DNA of 36,134 bases from positions 1 to 36,134 of the forward strand of contig JAFRQP010000012.1 in assembly GCA_017428565.1 (NCBI GenBank), in the 5' to 3' direction. Origin of the DNA: Oscillospiraceae bacterium. Lineage in GTDB: Bacteria; Bacillota; Clostridia; Oscillospirales; Oscillospiraceae. A model generated the notes under the pieces. That model saw only the letters and a list, made by a program, of their open reading frames with translations, ran no database searches and was not told where the DNA came from. Positions 14,837 to 23,544 of the stretch are shown piece after piece (within the stretch, counting starts at the first letter, position 1; the number at the start of each line of letters is the position of its first letter). The translations under genes were made by a program, and so were the position numbers.

Positions 14837-16089
14837 CGCGCCGCATCCTGCCGGGAAGCCGCTGCGGCGCGGTGACGGTCCCGGCCTCCAAATCCCGCGC
14901 CCACCGGCTGCTGATCTGCGCCGCCCTCTCCCGGGAGGAAAGCCGCATCCGCTGCCGGGGGCTCTCCGACGACATCTGGGCCACGATCCGCTGCCTGCGG
15001 GCCCTGGGGGCGGAGATCGAAGAAGAAAACGAAGTCCTGCGCGTCAGACCCATCCGGGCGCTGCCCGCGGAGGAATGTCTGCTCCCCTGCGGGGAGAGCG
15101 GCACCACCCTGCGCCTGCTGCTGCCGGTGCTGGGCGCCCTGGGCGCCCGGGCAGTATTCCGGCGGGAGGGGCGCCTGCCTCAGCGGCCCCTGGCCCCGCT
15201 GGACCGGGAGCTCTGCGCCCATGGCATGGGCCTCCGGGCGGAAGGCGCTCTGCTGCAGGTGGAAGGGCGGCTGCGCCCCGGGGCCTTTTGCCTGCCGGGG
15301 AACGTCTCTTCCCAGTATATCTCCGGTCTGCTGCTGGCCCTGCCCCTGCTGGAAGGGGAGAGCCGCCTGCGGGTGGAGCCGCCGGTGGAGTCTGGCCCCT
15401 ATATTGCCATGACCGAGGACGCGCTGCGCCTTGCGGGCCTGTCCTATGAGAAGAAAGAAACCGATTATGCCTTCCCGGGCGGAGAGCGGCCCTGTCTCTC
15501 CGGCCCGCACACGGTGGAGGGGGACTGGTCCAACGCGGCCTTCTTCCTCTGCATGGGAGCTCTGAGCCGCCGCGGCCTGCTGGCGCGGGGGCTGGATCTC
15601 CGCTCCCTCCAGGGCGACCGGGCGGTGCTGACACTGCTGCGGGGCTTCGGCGCAGAGGTCCGGGAGGAAGAGGACGGCGTTCTGGTGTGCCGGGGAAGCC
15701 TCCGGGGCCTGGAAATCGACGCCGCGCCCATCCCCGACCTGATCCCGGTGCTCAGCGTGCTGGCCGCCGGGGCGGAGGGGGACACCCGGATCCGCAACGC
15801 CGCGCGGCTCCGTCTCAAGGAGTCGGACCGGCTCAAAACCACCGCCGCCCTGCTGCGGGGTCTGGGCGGCTCGGTGGAGGAGCTGGCGGACGGCCTGGTG
15901 ATCCACGGCCGCGGCAGCCTCACCGGCGGCGCGGCGGACAGCGCCGGGGACCACCGCATCGCCATGGCGGCCGCCGTGGCGGCCTGCCTCTGCGAAGGGC
16001 CGGTGGAGCTCAGCGGCGCGGAGAGCGTGGCGAAATCCTATCCTCTTTTCTGGGAGGATCTGCAGAAGCTGGAGGAAGAGCGCCCATGA
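14833..16089 (+). CDS. aroA: 3-phosphoshikimate 1-carboxyvinyltransferase (EPSP synthase)
   Basis: Sixth shikimate step: transfers enolpyruvate from PEP to shikimate 3-phosphate. The 418-residue product has PASKSRAHRLLICAALS at its N-terminus, CGESGTTLRLLLPVLGALG near residue 87, QYISGLLLALPLLEG, EGDWSNAAFFL, RLKESDRLKTTAALL and a C-terminal DHRIAMAAAVAA. In family consensus the second motif is GNAGTxxR; here GESGTTLR. ATG 14833 overlaps the aroB stop; the frame is open 291 bases further upstream, but only inside aroB. Two inverted domains of about 200 residues each make normal length. Confidence 0.96.
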   Translation: MTRRILPGSRCGAVTVPASKSRAHRLLICAALSREESRIRCRGLSDDIWATIRCLRALGAEIEEENEVLRVRPIRALPAEECLLPCGESGTTLRLLLPVLGALGARAVFRREGRLPQRPLAPLDRELCAHGMGLRAEGALLQVEGRLRPGAFCLPGNVSSQYISGLLLALPLLEGESRLRVEPPVESGPYIAMTEDALRLAGLSYEKKETDYAFPGGERPCLSGPHTVEGDWSNAAFFLCMGALSRRGLLARGLDLRSLQGDRAVLTLLRGFGAEVREEEDGVLVCRGSLRGLEIDAAPIPDLIPVLSVLAAGAEGDTRIRNAARLRLKESDRLKTTAALLRGLGGSVEELADGLVIHGRGSLTGGAADSAGDHRIAMAAAVAACLCEGPVELSGAESVAKSYPLFWEDLQKLEEERP

Positions 16090-18635
16090 ACTGGAACGGA
16101 GCAAAACTGAAGCTGAAGATCTACGGCGCGTCCCACGCGCCCTGCATCGGCATGCGCCTGGACGGCGTCCCCGCCGGGGAGCCCATCGACCGGGACGCGC
16201 TGCAGCGCTTTCTGGACCGCCGGGCCCCGGGCAGGACCCCCTGGTCCACGCCACGGAAGGAGCCGGACCGGCCGGACTTCGTCTCCGGCCTGCAGGACGG
16301 CTGCACCGACGGCGGGATCATCGCCGCCGAGATCCGAAACACCAATGTCCGCAGCGCGGACTATGCCCGCTTTGCCCGGACTCCCCGCCCCGGCCACGCG
16401 GACTTTCCCGCCGCTGTGAAGTACGGCGCGGCCTGGGACAATGCCGGCGGCGGCGCCTTTTCCGGCCGCATGACCGCGCCGGTCTGCATCGCGGGCGGGG
16501 TCTGCCTGCAGCTGCTGGAGCGGGCGGGCGTCCGTGTGATCTCCCGGATCGCGGAGATCGGCGGGATCCATGACGTGGGGGAACTCACGGAATCAACAGC
16601 GGGAAAAAGCTTTCCGGTGGTGGATGACGATGCCGGAGAAGCGATGATCGCCGCCATTATGGAGGCGAAGGAGCAGGGCGATTCCCTGGGCGGCGTGGTG
16701 GAGTGCCGGGTGCTGGGACTCCCCGTGGGCCTGGGCGGCCCCCTCTTTGCGGGGCTGGAGAGCCGCATCGCGGCCCTTGTGTACGGCATCCCCGCCGTGA
16801 AGGGGCTGGACTTCGGCGCCGGCTTTGAAGCGGCCCGCCTCCGGGGCAGCGAGAACAACGACCCCTTCCTGCTGCGGGAGGGCCGGGTGGTCACCGAAAG
16901 CAACCACTGCGGCGGGATCCTGGGCGGTATGAGCGACGGGATGCCCCTGGTGTTCCGGGCGGCCTTCAAGCCCACGCCCTCCATCGCCCTGCCCCAGCGC
17001 AGCGTGGATCTGGAGACCATGACAGAGACCGAGCTGCGCATCAGCGGGCGGCACGATCCCTGCGTGGTACCCCGGGCGGTGCCGGTGGTGGAGGCAGCGG
17101 CGGCCCTGGCCCTGTACGACGCCCTGCTGGAAGCGCGGGAGGCGGAGCCTGCGGAGCTGAAGGACTACCGGGCCCTGCTGGATCCCCTGGACCGGGAGCT
17201 GACGGGCCTGCTGCTGCGCCGGATGGAGCTCTCCGGGCAGATCGGGGAGTTGAAAAAGCGGCGCGCCCTGCCCATCCTGGACGAGGCGCGGGAAAAGCAA
17301 AAGCTGGCCTCCGTGGCCGGGCTCTGCCCCGCGCCGCTGCGGGGGGAGATCCGGGCGGTGTACCGGCAGATCCTGGAGCAGAGCCGGGCGCTGCAGCAGC
17401 GGCGCTCCCCGGAGATGATCTGCGGCCTGCTGGGCCGCAGGCTGGGCCACAGCTATTCGCCCCAGATCCACCGGGAACTGACGGATTACCGCTACAGCCT
17501 CTTCGAGCGGGAGCCGGAGGAGCTGGAGGACTTCCTGCGGGAAGGGGAGTGGCAGGGTCTGAACGTCACCATCCCCTACAAGAAAACGGTGCTGCCCTTC
17601 TGCACCGCCCTTTCCGACGCCGCCCGGGAGATCGGCAGCGTGAACACCCTGCTGCGCCAGCCCGACGGCGGCCTCTACGGGGACAATACGGACGCCTTCG
17701 GCTTCGCCTGGCTGCTGCAGAAGAGCGGCATCGACCCCGCCGGCAAGAAGGCCCTGGTGCTGGGCAGCGGGGGCGCCTCGGTGATGGCCTGCTGGGTGCT
17801 GCGGCAGAAGGGCGCCCGGGAGATCGTGGTGATCTCCCGCGGGGGCGAGAACCACTACGGCAATCTGCACCTGCACGCGGACGCGGAGCTGATCGTGAAC
17901 ACCACCCCGGTGGGCATGTATCCCCATAACGGCGAGGCTCCGGTGGACCTGCGGGCCTTTCCCAGGTGCGTCGGCGTGCTGGACGTGATCTACAACCCGG
18001 CCCGCACGGCGCTGCTGCTGCAGGCGGAGGAGCTGTCGATCCCCCACGCCGGCGGCCTCAGCATGCTGGTGGCCCAGGCCAAGCGCAGCGCGGAGATCTT
18101 CACGGCCTCCGCCATCCCCGACGGGCGCATCGGCGAGATCACCGACAGCCTTTCCCGGGAGATGGAGAACATCGTGCTGATCGGGATGCCCGGCTGCGGC
18201 AAGAGCAAAATCGCGCAGGCGCTGGGCGCGCGGCTGGGCCGCCCCGTGCTGGAGGCGGACCGGGAGATCGAACAGCAGGCGGGCATGAGCATCCCCGAGA
18301 TCTTTACAAGGGAAGGGGAAGAGGGCTTCCGCCGGCGGGAGACCGCGGTGCTGCGGGAGCTGGGCAAGCGCTCCGGCTGCATCCTTTCCACCGGCGGCGG
18401 CTGCGTCACCCGGGAGGAGAACTACCCCCTGCTGCACCAGAACGGGGTGATCGTCTGGCGCAAGCGGGCGCTCTCCCTTCTGAGCCGGGAGGGCAGACCC
18501 ATCTCCCTGAGCCGGGATCTGGGCGAGCTCTACGCCGAGCGGGCGCCGCTCTACGCGCGCTTTGCGGACCATGTGATCGAGGAGACGGACACCGTGGAGG
18601 AAGCGGTGGAGAAGATCCTGGAGGTGCTGGCATGA
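16086..18635 (+). CDS. Four-domain fusion: chorismate synthase - chorismate mutase - shikimate dehydrogenase - shikimate kinase
   Basis: One uninterrupted 849-residue frame. Residues 1-345 are chorismate synthase (KIYGASHAPCIG, RPGHADFPAA, GGILGGMSDGMP, GRHDPCVVPRAVPVVEA). Residues about 350-440 are an AroQ-type chorismate mutase retaining the expected residues: LLRRMELSGQIGELKKR, ILDEAREKQ and EQSRALQ. Residues 444-690 are shikimate dehydrogenase (GHSYSPQIH, NVTIPYKK, GDNTDAFGF, VLGSGGAS, NTTPVGMYP). Residues 693-849 are shikimate kinase (GMPGCGKS, EADREIE, STGGGCV, ERAPLYARF). Shikimate steps 7, 4 and 5 plus the first step toward Phe/Tyr are thus in one cytosolic polypeptide. Methionines at 17415 (AroE) and 18162 (AroK) sit at domain starts; internal initiation is possible but has no strong ribosome site. 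The ATGA start overlaps aroA. Confidence 0.95.
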   Translation: MNWNGAKLKLKIYGASHAPCIGMRLDGVPAGEPIDRDALQRFLDRRAPGRTPWSTPRKEPDRPDFVSGLQDGCTDGGIIAAEIRNTNVRSADYARFARTPRPGHADFPAAVKYGAAWDNAGGGAFSGRMTAPVCIAGGVCLQLLERAGVRVISRIAEIGGIHDVGELTESTAGKSFPVVDDDAGEAMIAAIMEAKEQGDSLGGVVECRVLGLPVGLGGPLFAGLESRIAALVYGIPAVKGLDFGAGFEAARLRGSENNDPFLLREGRVVTESNHCGGILGGMSDGMPLVFRAAFKPTPSIALPQRSVDLETMTETELRISGRHDPCVVPRAVPVVEAAAALALYDALLEAREAEPAELKDYRALLDPLDRELTGLLLRRMELSGQIGELKKRRALPILDEAREKQKLASVAGLCPAPLRGEIRAVYRQILEQSRALQQRRSPEMICGLLGRRLGHSYSPQIHRELTDYRYSLFEREPEELEDFLREGEWQGLNVTIPYKKTVLPFCTALSDAAREIGSVNTLLRQPDGGLYGDNTDAFGFAWLLQKSGIDPAGKKALVLGSGGASVMACWVLRQKGAREIVVISRGGENHYGNLHLHADAELIVNTTPVGMYPHNGEAPVDLRAFPRCVGVLDVIYNPARTALLLQAEELSIPHAGGLSMLVAQAKRSAEIFTASAIPDGRIGEITDSLSREMENIVLIGMPGCGKSKIAQALGARLGRPVLEADREIEQQAGMSIPEIFTREGEEGFRRRETAVLRELGKRSGCILSTGGGCVTREENYPLLHQNGVIVWRKRALSLLSREGRPISLSRDLGELYAERAPLYARFADHVIEETDTVEEAVEKILEVLA

Positions 18636-19078
18636 GGATCCTTGTACTCAACGGACCGAATCTGAATCTGCTGGGCGTCCGGGAACCGGAGATCTACGGC
18701 AGGCGGGACTACGCCGCGCTGGAGCGCTTCATCCGGGAGGCCGCGGCGGAGCTGGACGCGGAGGTGGAGATCTTCCAGTCCAATCACGAGGGCGTTCTGG
18801 TGGACAGGATCCAGGCTGCCCTGGGGGCGTTTGACGGGATCGTGATGAATCCCGCCGCCTACACCCACACCAGCGTGGCCCTGCTGGACGCGCTGAAGGC
18901 CGTGGCGCTGCCCGCGGTGGAGGTGCATCTCAGCGACCCGGACAGCCGGGAGGCCTTTCGCCATGTGTCCTATGTCCGCGCTGCCTGCCTGAAAACGGTC
19001 TCCGGCCTGGGCTTTGAGAGCTACCGGCAGGCCCTGCGCTTTCTGGCGGCGTATCTGAGAGGGGAGAGGGAAGCATGA
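18632..19078 (+). CDS. aroQ: 3-dehydroquinate dehydratase, type II
   Basis: Third shikimate step: dehydrates 3-dehydroquinate to 3-dehydroshikimate. The 148-residue protein is a standard dodecameric type II dehydroquinase: ILVLNGPNLNLLGVREPEIYG at the N-terminus with the catalytic Tyr, QSNHEGVLVDRI, NPAAYTHTSVALLDAL and VEVHLSDPDSREAFRHVS. The catalytic Arg of the usual NLLGxRE loop and the His of the HxS(N) motif are present. It completes the seven-step set in this operon. The start overlaps the fusion gene's stop (ATGA) and its own stop overlaps the next gene. Confidence 0.96.
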   Translation: MRILVLNGPNLNLLGVREPEIYGRRDYAALERFIREAAAELDAEVEIFQSNHEGVLVDRIQAALGAFDGIVMNPAAYTHTSVALLDALKAVALPAVEVHLSDPDSREAFRHVSYVRAACLKTVSGLGFESYRQALRFLAAYLRGEREA

Positions 19079-19788
19079 TCGCGGTATTCGTGAATATGGG
19101 CACGGTGCTGCTGGGAAGCCTGATCGGCATCCTGCTGCGCAACCGTCTGAAGGAGAGCTTCCAGAACGCCCTCATCAAGGCTCTGGCCCTCTGCACCGTG
19201 GTGATCGGCGTCTCCAGCGCCATCCAGACCGGGGAGCTGCTGTGCGTGATCCTCTCCATGGCCCTGGGCACCGCCCTGGGCGAGCTGCTGCGCATTGACG
19301 ACGGCATCGAGCAAGCGGGGGACGCCGTCAAAACCAAGCTCTTCCGCGGCAAAACCGGCAACAGCCGCTTTACCGAGGGCTTTGTCTCCGCCTGCATCCT
19401 CTTCTGCATCGGCTCCATGACCATCGTGGGCTCCCTGAAGGCGGGCATCGAGCACGATTACAGCATCATCTATGCCAAGAGCGCCCTGGATTTCGTGTCC
19501 TCCATGGCCTTTGCGGCGGCCATGGGGCTGGGCGTGCCCTGCTCGGTGCTGTTCATCCTGCTGTTCCAGGGCGGCTTGACCCTGCTGGCGGGCCTGGTGG
19601 GCCCCGCGCTGAGCGAGGCGGTGGTCACGGAGATGAGCGCCGTGGGCGGCACCATCCTCATCGGCATGGCGGTGAACATGCTGGGCCTGGGGAAGGAGCG
19701 GATCAAGGTGGCCAACATGCTGCCGGCCATCTTCCTGCCCATCGCCTATTTCCCCCTCGCATCCTGGATCACGGGACTCTTCGCCTGA
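19075..19788 (+). CDS. DUF554-family membrane protein
   Basis: This 237-residue polytopic protein opens with MIAVFVNMGTVLLGSLIGIL and has about six to seven hydrophobic segments; NGxGxxLGSLIG-like starts and GSMTIVGSL in the middle are typical of the DUF554 (YdfK/YqgA) family. The function is unknown; the family is often described as a putative transporter or channel. Its ATG overlaps the aroQ stop, making it the last gene of the aromatic operon, so a link to export or uptake of an aromatic intermediate is conceivable but is speculation. A strong bidirectional terminator follows. Confidence 0.85.
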   Translation: MIAVFVNMGTVLLGSLIGILLRNRLKESFQNALIKALALCTVVIGVSSAIQTGELLCVILSMALGTALGELLRIDDGIEQAGDAVKTKLFRGKTGNSRFTEGFVSACILFCIGSMTIVGSLKAGIEHDYSIIYAKSALDFVSSMAFAAAMGLGVPCSVLFILLFQGGLTLLAGLVGPALSEAVVTEMSAVGGTILIGMAVNMLGLGKERIKVANMLPAIFLPIAYFPLASWITGLFA

Positions 19789-19794
19789 AGAATG

Positions 19795-19835
19795 AAAAGA
19801 GCTCTCCGCGCCGAAACTGCGCGGAGAGCTCTTTT
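19795..19835. terminator. Bidirectional terminator between the aromatic operon and pcrA
   Basis: A perfect 17-bp stem (AAAAGAGCTCTCCGCGC with its complement at 19819-19835) has a 7-base loop. A-runs and T-runs at both ends let it end the plus-strand aro operon and the minus-strand pcrA gene. Confidence 0.9.
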
Positions 19836-19843
19836 CTGTCTGC

Positions 19844-22312
19844 TTATTCTTTTGTCATGTGCTGGGCGGCGGCGCGGAGCATCAGCTTCTTGACGCCGAC
19901 CTTTTCGAATTGGATCTCCACCAGATGATCCCCGCCCATGGGGGTCATCTTGGCGATCACGCCTGCGCCGAAGGCCTTGTGCCGCACCTTGTCGCCCTCG
20001 GCGAAGCTCTGGGGCGGCGCGGCGGGCTTGGGCGGCGCGAGGCTATAGGCCGGGCGGGGCCTGGGCGCCGCGGGACGGGAGGCGGCTGCGCTCTCCGCCC
20101 GATACGGCCGGGCGGAAAAGCCCTGCTCCTCCCGGCGGCCGCGGGGGGCAAAGCCCGATCCCGGCTCGTCCCAGCGGTTGAAGGAGGCAAAGCCGCTTTC
20201 CTCCCGCCGCTCGTGATAGCCGTAGCCCTTGGGCAGGTTCTTGCGGATGTGCTCCTCCGGGATCTCGTCCACGAAGCGGGAGGCCCGGTTGGCGGTGGTG
20301 CGGCCGAAGAGCATCCGCTGCCGGGCGCAGACCAGATAGAGCCGCCGCTTGGCGCGGGTCAGGGCCACGTAGCAGAGCCGCCGCTCCTCCTCCATCTCCT
20401 CCGGCTCGCCGATGGCGCGCATGCCGGGGAAGATGGTCTCCTCCATGCCCACGATGAACACCGTGGGGAATTCCAGGCCCTTGGCGCTGTGCATGGTCAT
20501 CAGCACCACGCTGTCCGCCTCCCGGTCGTAGTTGTCCAGGTCGGTGTAGAGGGCCACATTTGCCAGATAGCCGTCCAGCGTCAGATCGCCGGACTCCTTC
20601 ATGAAGCTGAGGATGCTGCTCTTCAGCTCCTTCACGTTTTCGGCCCGGCTCTGATCCTTGTCCTCCTCGGAGCTCTCCAGCATCCGCAGATAGCCGGTCT
20701 TTTCCAGCAGCTCGTCGTAGAGCGCGTCCGGGGGATTCAGCGCGGAGAAGGCCCGCAGCTCCTCCAGCATCTGGGTGAAGAGCTTCATCTTCGGCGCGGC
20801 CCGCTTCAGATCCGGCCAGCGGTCCGCCCGGCTCAGCACCTCGAAGAGGCTGCAGCGCTCCTGGGAGGCGATCTCCCTGGCAAGCTCCATGCTCCGCTCG
20901 CCGATGCCCCGGGGGGGACTGTTGACGATGCGGCTGAGCCGCAGATCGTCCGCCGGGCTTGCGATCACGTTCAGATAGGCCAGCAGATCCTTGACCTCCG
21001 CCCGGTCGAAGAAGCGGGTGCCGCCGATGACCCGGTAGGGGATGCCGTTGCGCTTGAAGGCAAATTCCAGCTGGCTGGACTGGGCGTTCATCCGGTAGAG
21101 CACGGCGTGGTCCTGCCAGCGGGCCCCCTGGCTGAAGCCGGAGAGGATGGTGGAGGCAACGAACTGGGCCTCCTCGTTCTCGTTGTCGGCGCAGTAGAGC
21201 TCGATCCTTTCCCCCGGGCCGGCCTCGGTCCACAGCTCCTTGCCCTTGCGGCCCAGGTTGTTTCGGATCACGCTGTTGGCCGCGTCCAGGATGTGGCCGG
21301 TGCTGCGGTAATTCTGCTCCAGGCGGATGGTGCGGCACTTGGGAAACTGGCTCTCGAAGGAGAGGATGTTCTCGATGGTGGCGCCCCGGAACTTGTAGAT
21401 GCTCTGGTCGTCGTCGCCCACCACGCAGATGTTGCCCCAGCCCCCCGCCAGGGTGGAGGCCAGCAGATACTGCAGGTGGTTGGTGTCCTGATACTCGTCC
21501 ACCAGCACGTACTGGAAGCGGCGCTGCCAGTAGGCGCGCACGTCCTCCTGCTCCTGCAGGAGCTTCACGGTGTTGGCGATCAGATCGTCAAAATCCATGG
21601 CGTTGGCCGCGAAAAGCCGCCGGGTATACTCCTCGTAAACGCGCCCCACCCGGATCCGGCGGAAATCGTTGGAGGCCTGGGCCTGCTGCAGATAGGCCGC
21701 CGCGCCCAGCTGCGCGTCCTTGGCGCGGCTGATCTCGGCAGCCACGCTGCGGGGCGGGAAGCTCTTCTCGTCCAGCTCCAGATCCTTCAGGATGCGCTTG
21801 AGGAGACTCTGGGTGTCCGAGGTGTCGTAGATGGTAAAGTTGTCCCCATAGCCCAGCTTGTCCGCATCCCGGCGCAGGATGCGCACGCAGGCGGAGTGGA
21901 AGGTGCAGGCCCAGATGTCCTCGGCCCCCTCGCCCAGCATCCGCTCCAGCCGCGCCTTCAGCTCGTCGGCGGCCTTGTTGGTGAAGGTGATGGCCAGGAT
22001 CCGCCAGGGAGCCACCGGCTCCAGAGCGGCCAGCTTCTCTGCCTCCGTTCCGCCGCCCTCCAGGATGCGCAGGGCCTCCTCGTCCGCGTCGGGGGGCAGC
22101 TCCGTGCTGTCGCTGGCCCGGCCGAAGCGCAGAAGATTGGCGATGCGGTTGATGAGCACCGTGGTTTTGCCGCTGCCGGCGCCGGCCAGGATCAGAAGCG
22201 GCCCCTGGGTGGCCATCACGGCCTCGATCTGCCGGTCGTTCAGTTTTCGAAAATGGCTGCGAATCAGCTTTTGCCGCGCCTCGCAGTAGCGCGCTTCAAA
22301 GTTCGTCATCAT
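19844..22312 (-). CDS. pcrA: ATP-dependent DNA helicase PcrA/UvrD
   Basis: This superfamily 1A 3'-5' helicase acts in DNA repair and replication-fork maintenance. Motifs in order are the Q-motif region LNDRQIEAV, Walker A (LAGAGSGKTT), Ia (TFTNKAADELKAR), II (VDEYQDTNHLQYLL), III (GDDDQSIYKFRGA), IV (EQNYRST), V (TMHSAKGLEFPTVF) and VI (YVALTRAKRRLYL). A linker rich in Arg/Pro/Ala leads to a C-terminal SH3/Tudor-like domain (FAEGDKVRHKAFGAGVI). The 822-residue length is slightly above the Bacillus protein. An ATG at 22321 overlaps the -10 box and cannot be transcribed from that promoter. ATG 22312 or 22309 lies at the predicted transcript start, suggesting a leaderless message. Confidence 0.95.
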   Translation of the reverse strand: MMTNFEARYCEARQKLIRSHFRKLNDRQIEAVMATQGPLLILAGAGSGKTTVLINRIANLLRFGRASDSTELPPDADEEALRILEGGGTEAEKLAALEPVAPWRILAITFTNKAADELKARLERMLGEGAEDIWACTFHSACVRILRRDADKLGYGDNFTIYDTSDTQSLLKRILKDLELDEKSFPPRSVAAEISRAKDAQLGAAAYLQQAQASNDFRRIRVGRVYEEYTRRLFAANAMDFDDLIANTVKLLQEQEDVRAYWQRRFQYVLVDEYQDTNHLQYLLASTLAGGWGNICVVGDDDQSIYKFRGATIENILSFESQFPKCRTIRLEQNYRSTGHILDAANSVIRNNLGRKGKELWTEAGPGERIELYCADNENEEAQFVASTILSGFSQGARWQDHAVLYRMNAQSSQLEFAFKRNGIPYRVIGGTRFFDRAEVKDLLAYLNVIASPADDLRLSRIVNSPPRGIGERSMELAREIASQERCSLFEVLSRADRWPDLKRAAPKMKLFTQMLEELRAFSALNPPDALYDELLEKTGYLRMLESSEEDKDQSRAENVKELKSSILSFMKESGDLTLDGYLANVALYTDLDNYDREADSVVLMTMHSAKGLEFPTVFIVGMEETIFPGMRAIGEPEEMEEERRLCYVALTRAKRRLYLVCARQRMLFGRTTANRASRFVDEIPEEHIRKNLPKGYGYHERREESGFASFNRWDEPGSGFAPRGRREEQGFSARPYRAESAAASRPAAPRPRPAYSLAPPKPAAPPQSFAEGDKVRHKAFGAGVIAKMTPMGGDHLVEIQFEKVGVKKLMLRAAAQHMTKE

Positions 22313-22319
22313 GTGCAGC

Positions 22320-22348
22320 ATTGTAGCACAATTTGCCGCCGTTCACAA
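22320..22348 (-). promoter_or_regulatory. pcrA promoter, immediately abutting the start codon
   Basis: On the minus strand TTGTGA (22348-22343) and TACAAT (22325-22320) are spaced by 17 bases. Transcription would begin around 22313, at or next to the ATGATG at 22312-22307. Confidence 0.7.
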
Positions 22349-22396
22349 GAACAGAATCGCCCTCCTGCCAAAAACTGCCCTGAGGCGACAAAACGG

Positions 22397-22425
22397 TTGC
22401 AAAAGCGCCGGGAGTACGCTATGAT
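22397..22425 (+). promoter_or_regulatory. Promoter of the GH25 muramidase gene
   Basis: TTGCAA (22397-22402) and TATGAT (22420-22425) are spaced by 17 bases. It is divergent from the pcrA promoter, with about 48 bases between the two -35 elements. Confidence 0.7.
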
Positions 22426-22449
22426 AGCAAGGTGATCTCACGGAAACGG

Positions 22450-23469
22450 ATGCGTGGTTCTATGAAAACGATCAACGGATTTTTACAGAAGCTATGGGAT
22501 GCGATCAGCGACCCCCGGCTGAGGAAGCCCCTGATGATCCTGACGCCCTGTCTGGCGCTGATCCTGGCGATCCTGCTCTGGGCCGCCCTTCTGCGGGAGG
22601 GCTCCGGCCGCCGGGTGACGAGCGTTCCCGTCCCGGAAGCCACCGCGGCGCTGATCCAGGTCCCGGAGGCGACGCCGGAGCCGGCCCTCGCGCCGGAGCC
22701 TGCGGAGGCGGTGATCGTGGAGGAGCCCGCGGAGGCGGCGCCCTCCCGCTGGCGCGTCGTGGACGGGGAGACCTACTATGAGCTGGAGGACGGCAGCCAT
22801 GCCGTGGGCCTCCGGGAGATCGACGGGGAGCTCTACTACTTCAACAAGCTGGGGGTGAAGGGCAAGGCCGTCGGCATCGACGTGTCCTTCTATGACGGGA
22901 ATATCGACTGGCACGCCGTAAAGGCCCACGGGGTGGACTTCGCCATCATCCGCGTAGGCTGCCGGGGCTGGACCAGCGGCGAGATCTACGGCGACAGCAA
23001 GACCCAGGAGTACCTGCACGGAGCGCGCGCGGCGGGCATCCCGATCGGCGTCTACTTCTACTCCACCGCTGTCAACCGCAGCGAGGCGGTGGAAGAGGCC
23101 CGGATGACCCTGGAGGCCGTAGGCGGCATTCCGCTGGACTATCCCATCTTCATCGACATGGAGTTCTCCGGCGAGTATCCCAGAGGCCGGTCCGACCGGC
23201 TTTCTCCCAGCGAGCGGGTGGATATCGCCGTGGCCTTCTGCGAGACGGTGCGCGGCGCGGGGTATGAGGCCGGGGTCTACGCCAGCCAGAATTATTTCAA
23301 GGCCTCCATCGACTATCGGGCCATTTCCGGCTACACCATCTGGCTCGCCAGCTACACCAGGGACGACAAGCTGCCGAATTTCAGCAAGCACTATGACATC
23401 TGGCAGTTCTCGGACCGGGGCAGGGTAGACGGCATCGCAGCCGATGTGGACATGAACGTGATCTACTGA
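22450..23469 (+). CDS. Membrane-anchored GH25 muramidase (lysozyme)
   Basis: This enzyme cleaves the beta-1,4 bond between MurNAc and GlcNAc in peptidoglycan. The 339-residue product has an N-terminal membrane anchor (hydrophobic about residues 28-48), a Pro/Ala/Glu-rich spacer, a short YYELEDGSHAVGLREIDGEL segment resembling a cell-wall-binding repeat, and a GH25 catalytic barrel from about residue 138. GIDVSFYDGNIDW carries the first catalytic-type Asp, PIFIDMEFSGEY the Asp-x-Glu pair, and the end WQFSD...VDMNVIY is typical. The start is uncertain: ATG 22450 or ATG 22462 are both possible and neither has a strong ribosome site. A terminator follows at 23480. Confidence 0.92.
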   Translation: MRGSMKTINGFLQKLWDAISDPRLRKPLMILTPCLALILAILLWAALLREGSGRRVTSVPVPEATAALIQVPEATPEPALAPEPAEAVIVEEPAEAAPSRWRVVDGETYYELEDGSHAVGLREIDGELYYFNKLGVKGKAVGIDVSFYDGNIDWHAVKAHGVDFAIIRVGCRGWTSGEIYGDSKTQEYLHGARAAGIPIGVYFYSTAVNRSEAVEEARMTLEAVGGIPLDYPIFIDMEFSGEYPRGRSDRLSPSERVDIAVAFCETVRGAGYEAGVYASQNYFKASIDYRAISGYTIWLASYTRDDKLPNFSKHYDIWQFSDRGRVDGIAADVDMNVIY

Positions 23470-23479
23470 TAACAGCAAT

Positions 23480-23517
23480 AAAACTCTCCTGTGTCTCAGG
23501 ACACAGGAGAGTTTTTT
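23480..23517. terminator. Bidirectional terminator between the muramidase and the sortase substrate
   Basis: The stem AAAACTCTCCTGTGT with ACACAGGAGAGTTTT (15 bp, loop CTCAGG) is flanked by T-runs on both strands. It ends the muramidase gene (plus) and the surface-protein gene (minus). Confidence 0.9.
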
Positions 23518-23544
23518 ATGCTTTGGTTTTCCTTTCGGAAGGGC

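Noticed and set aside
15687-16085. N-terminal extension of the fusion protein into aroA
   Set aside because: The added residues are Arg/Gly/Pro-rich shadow sequence of aroA; chorismate synthase begins normally at ATG 16086.
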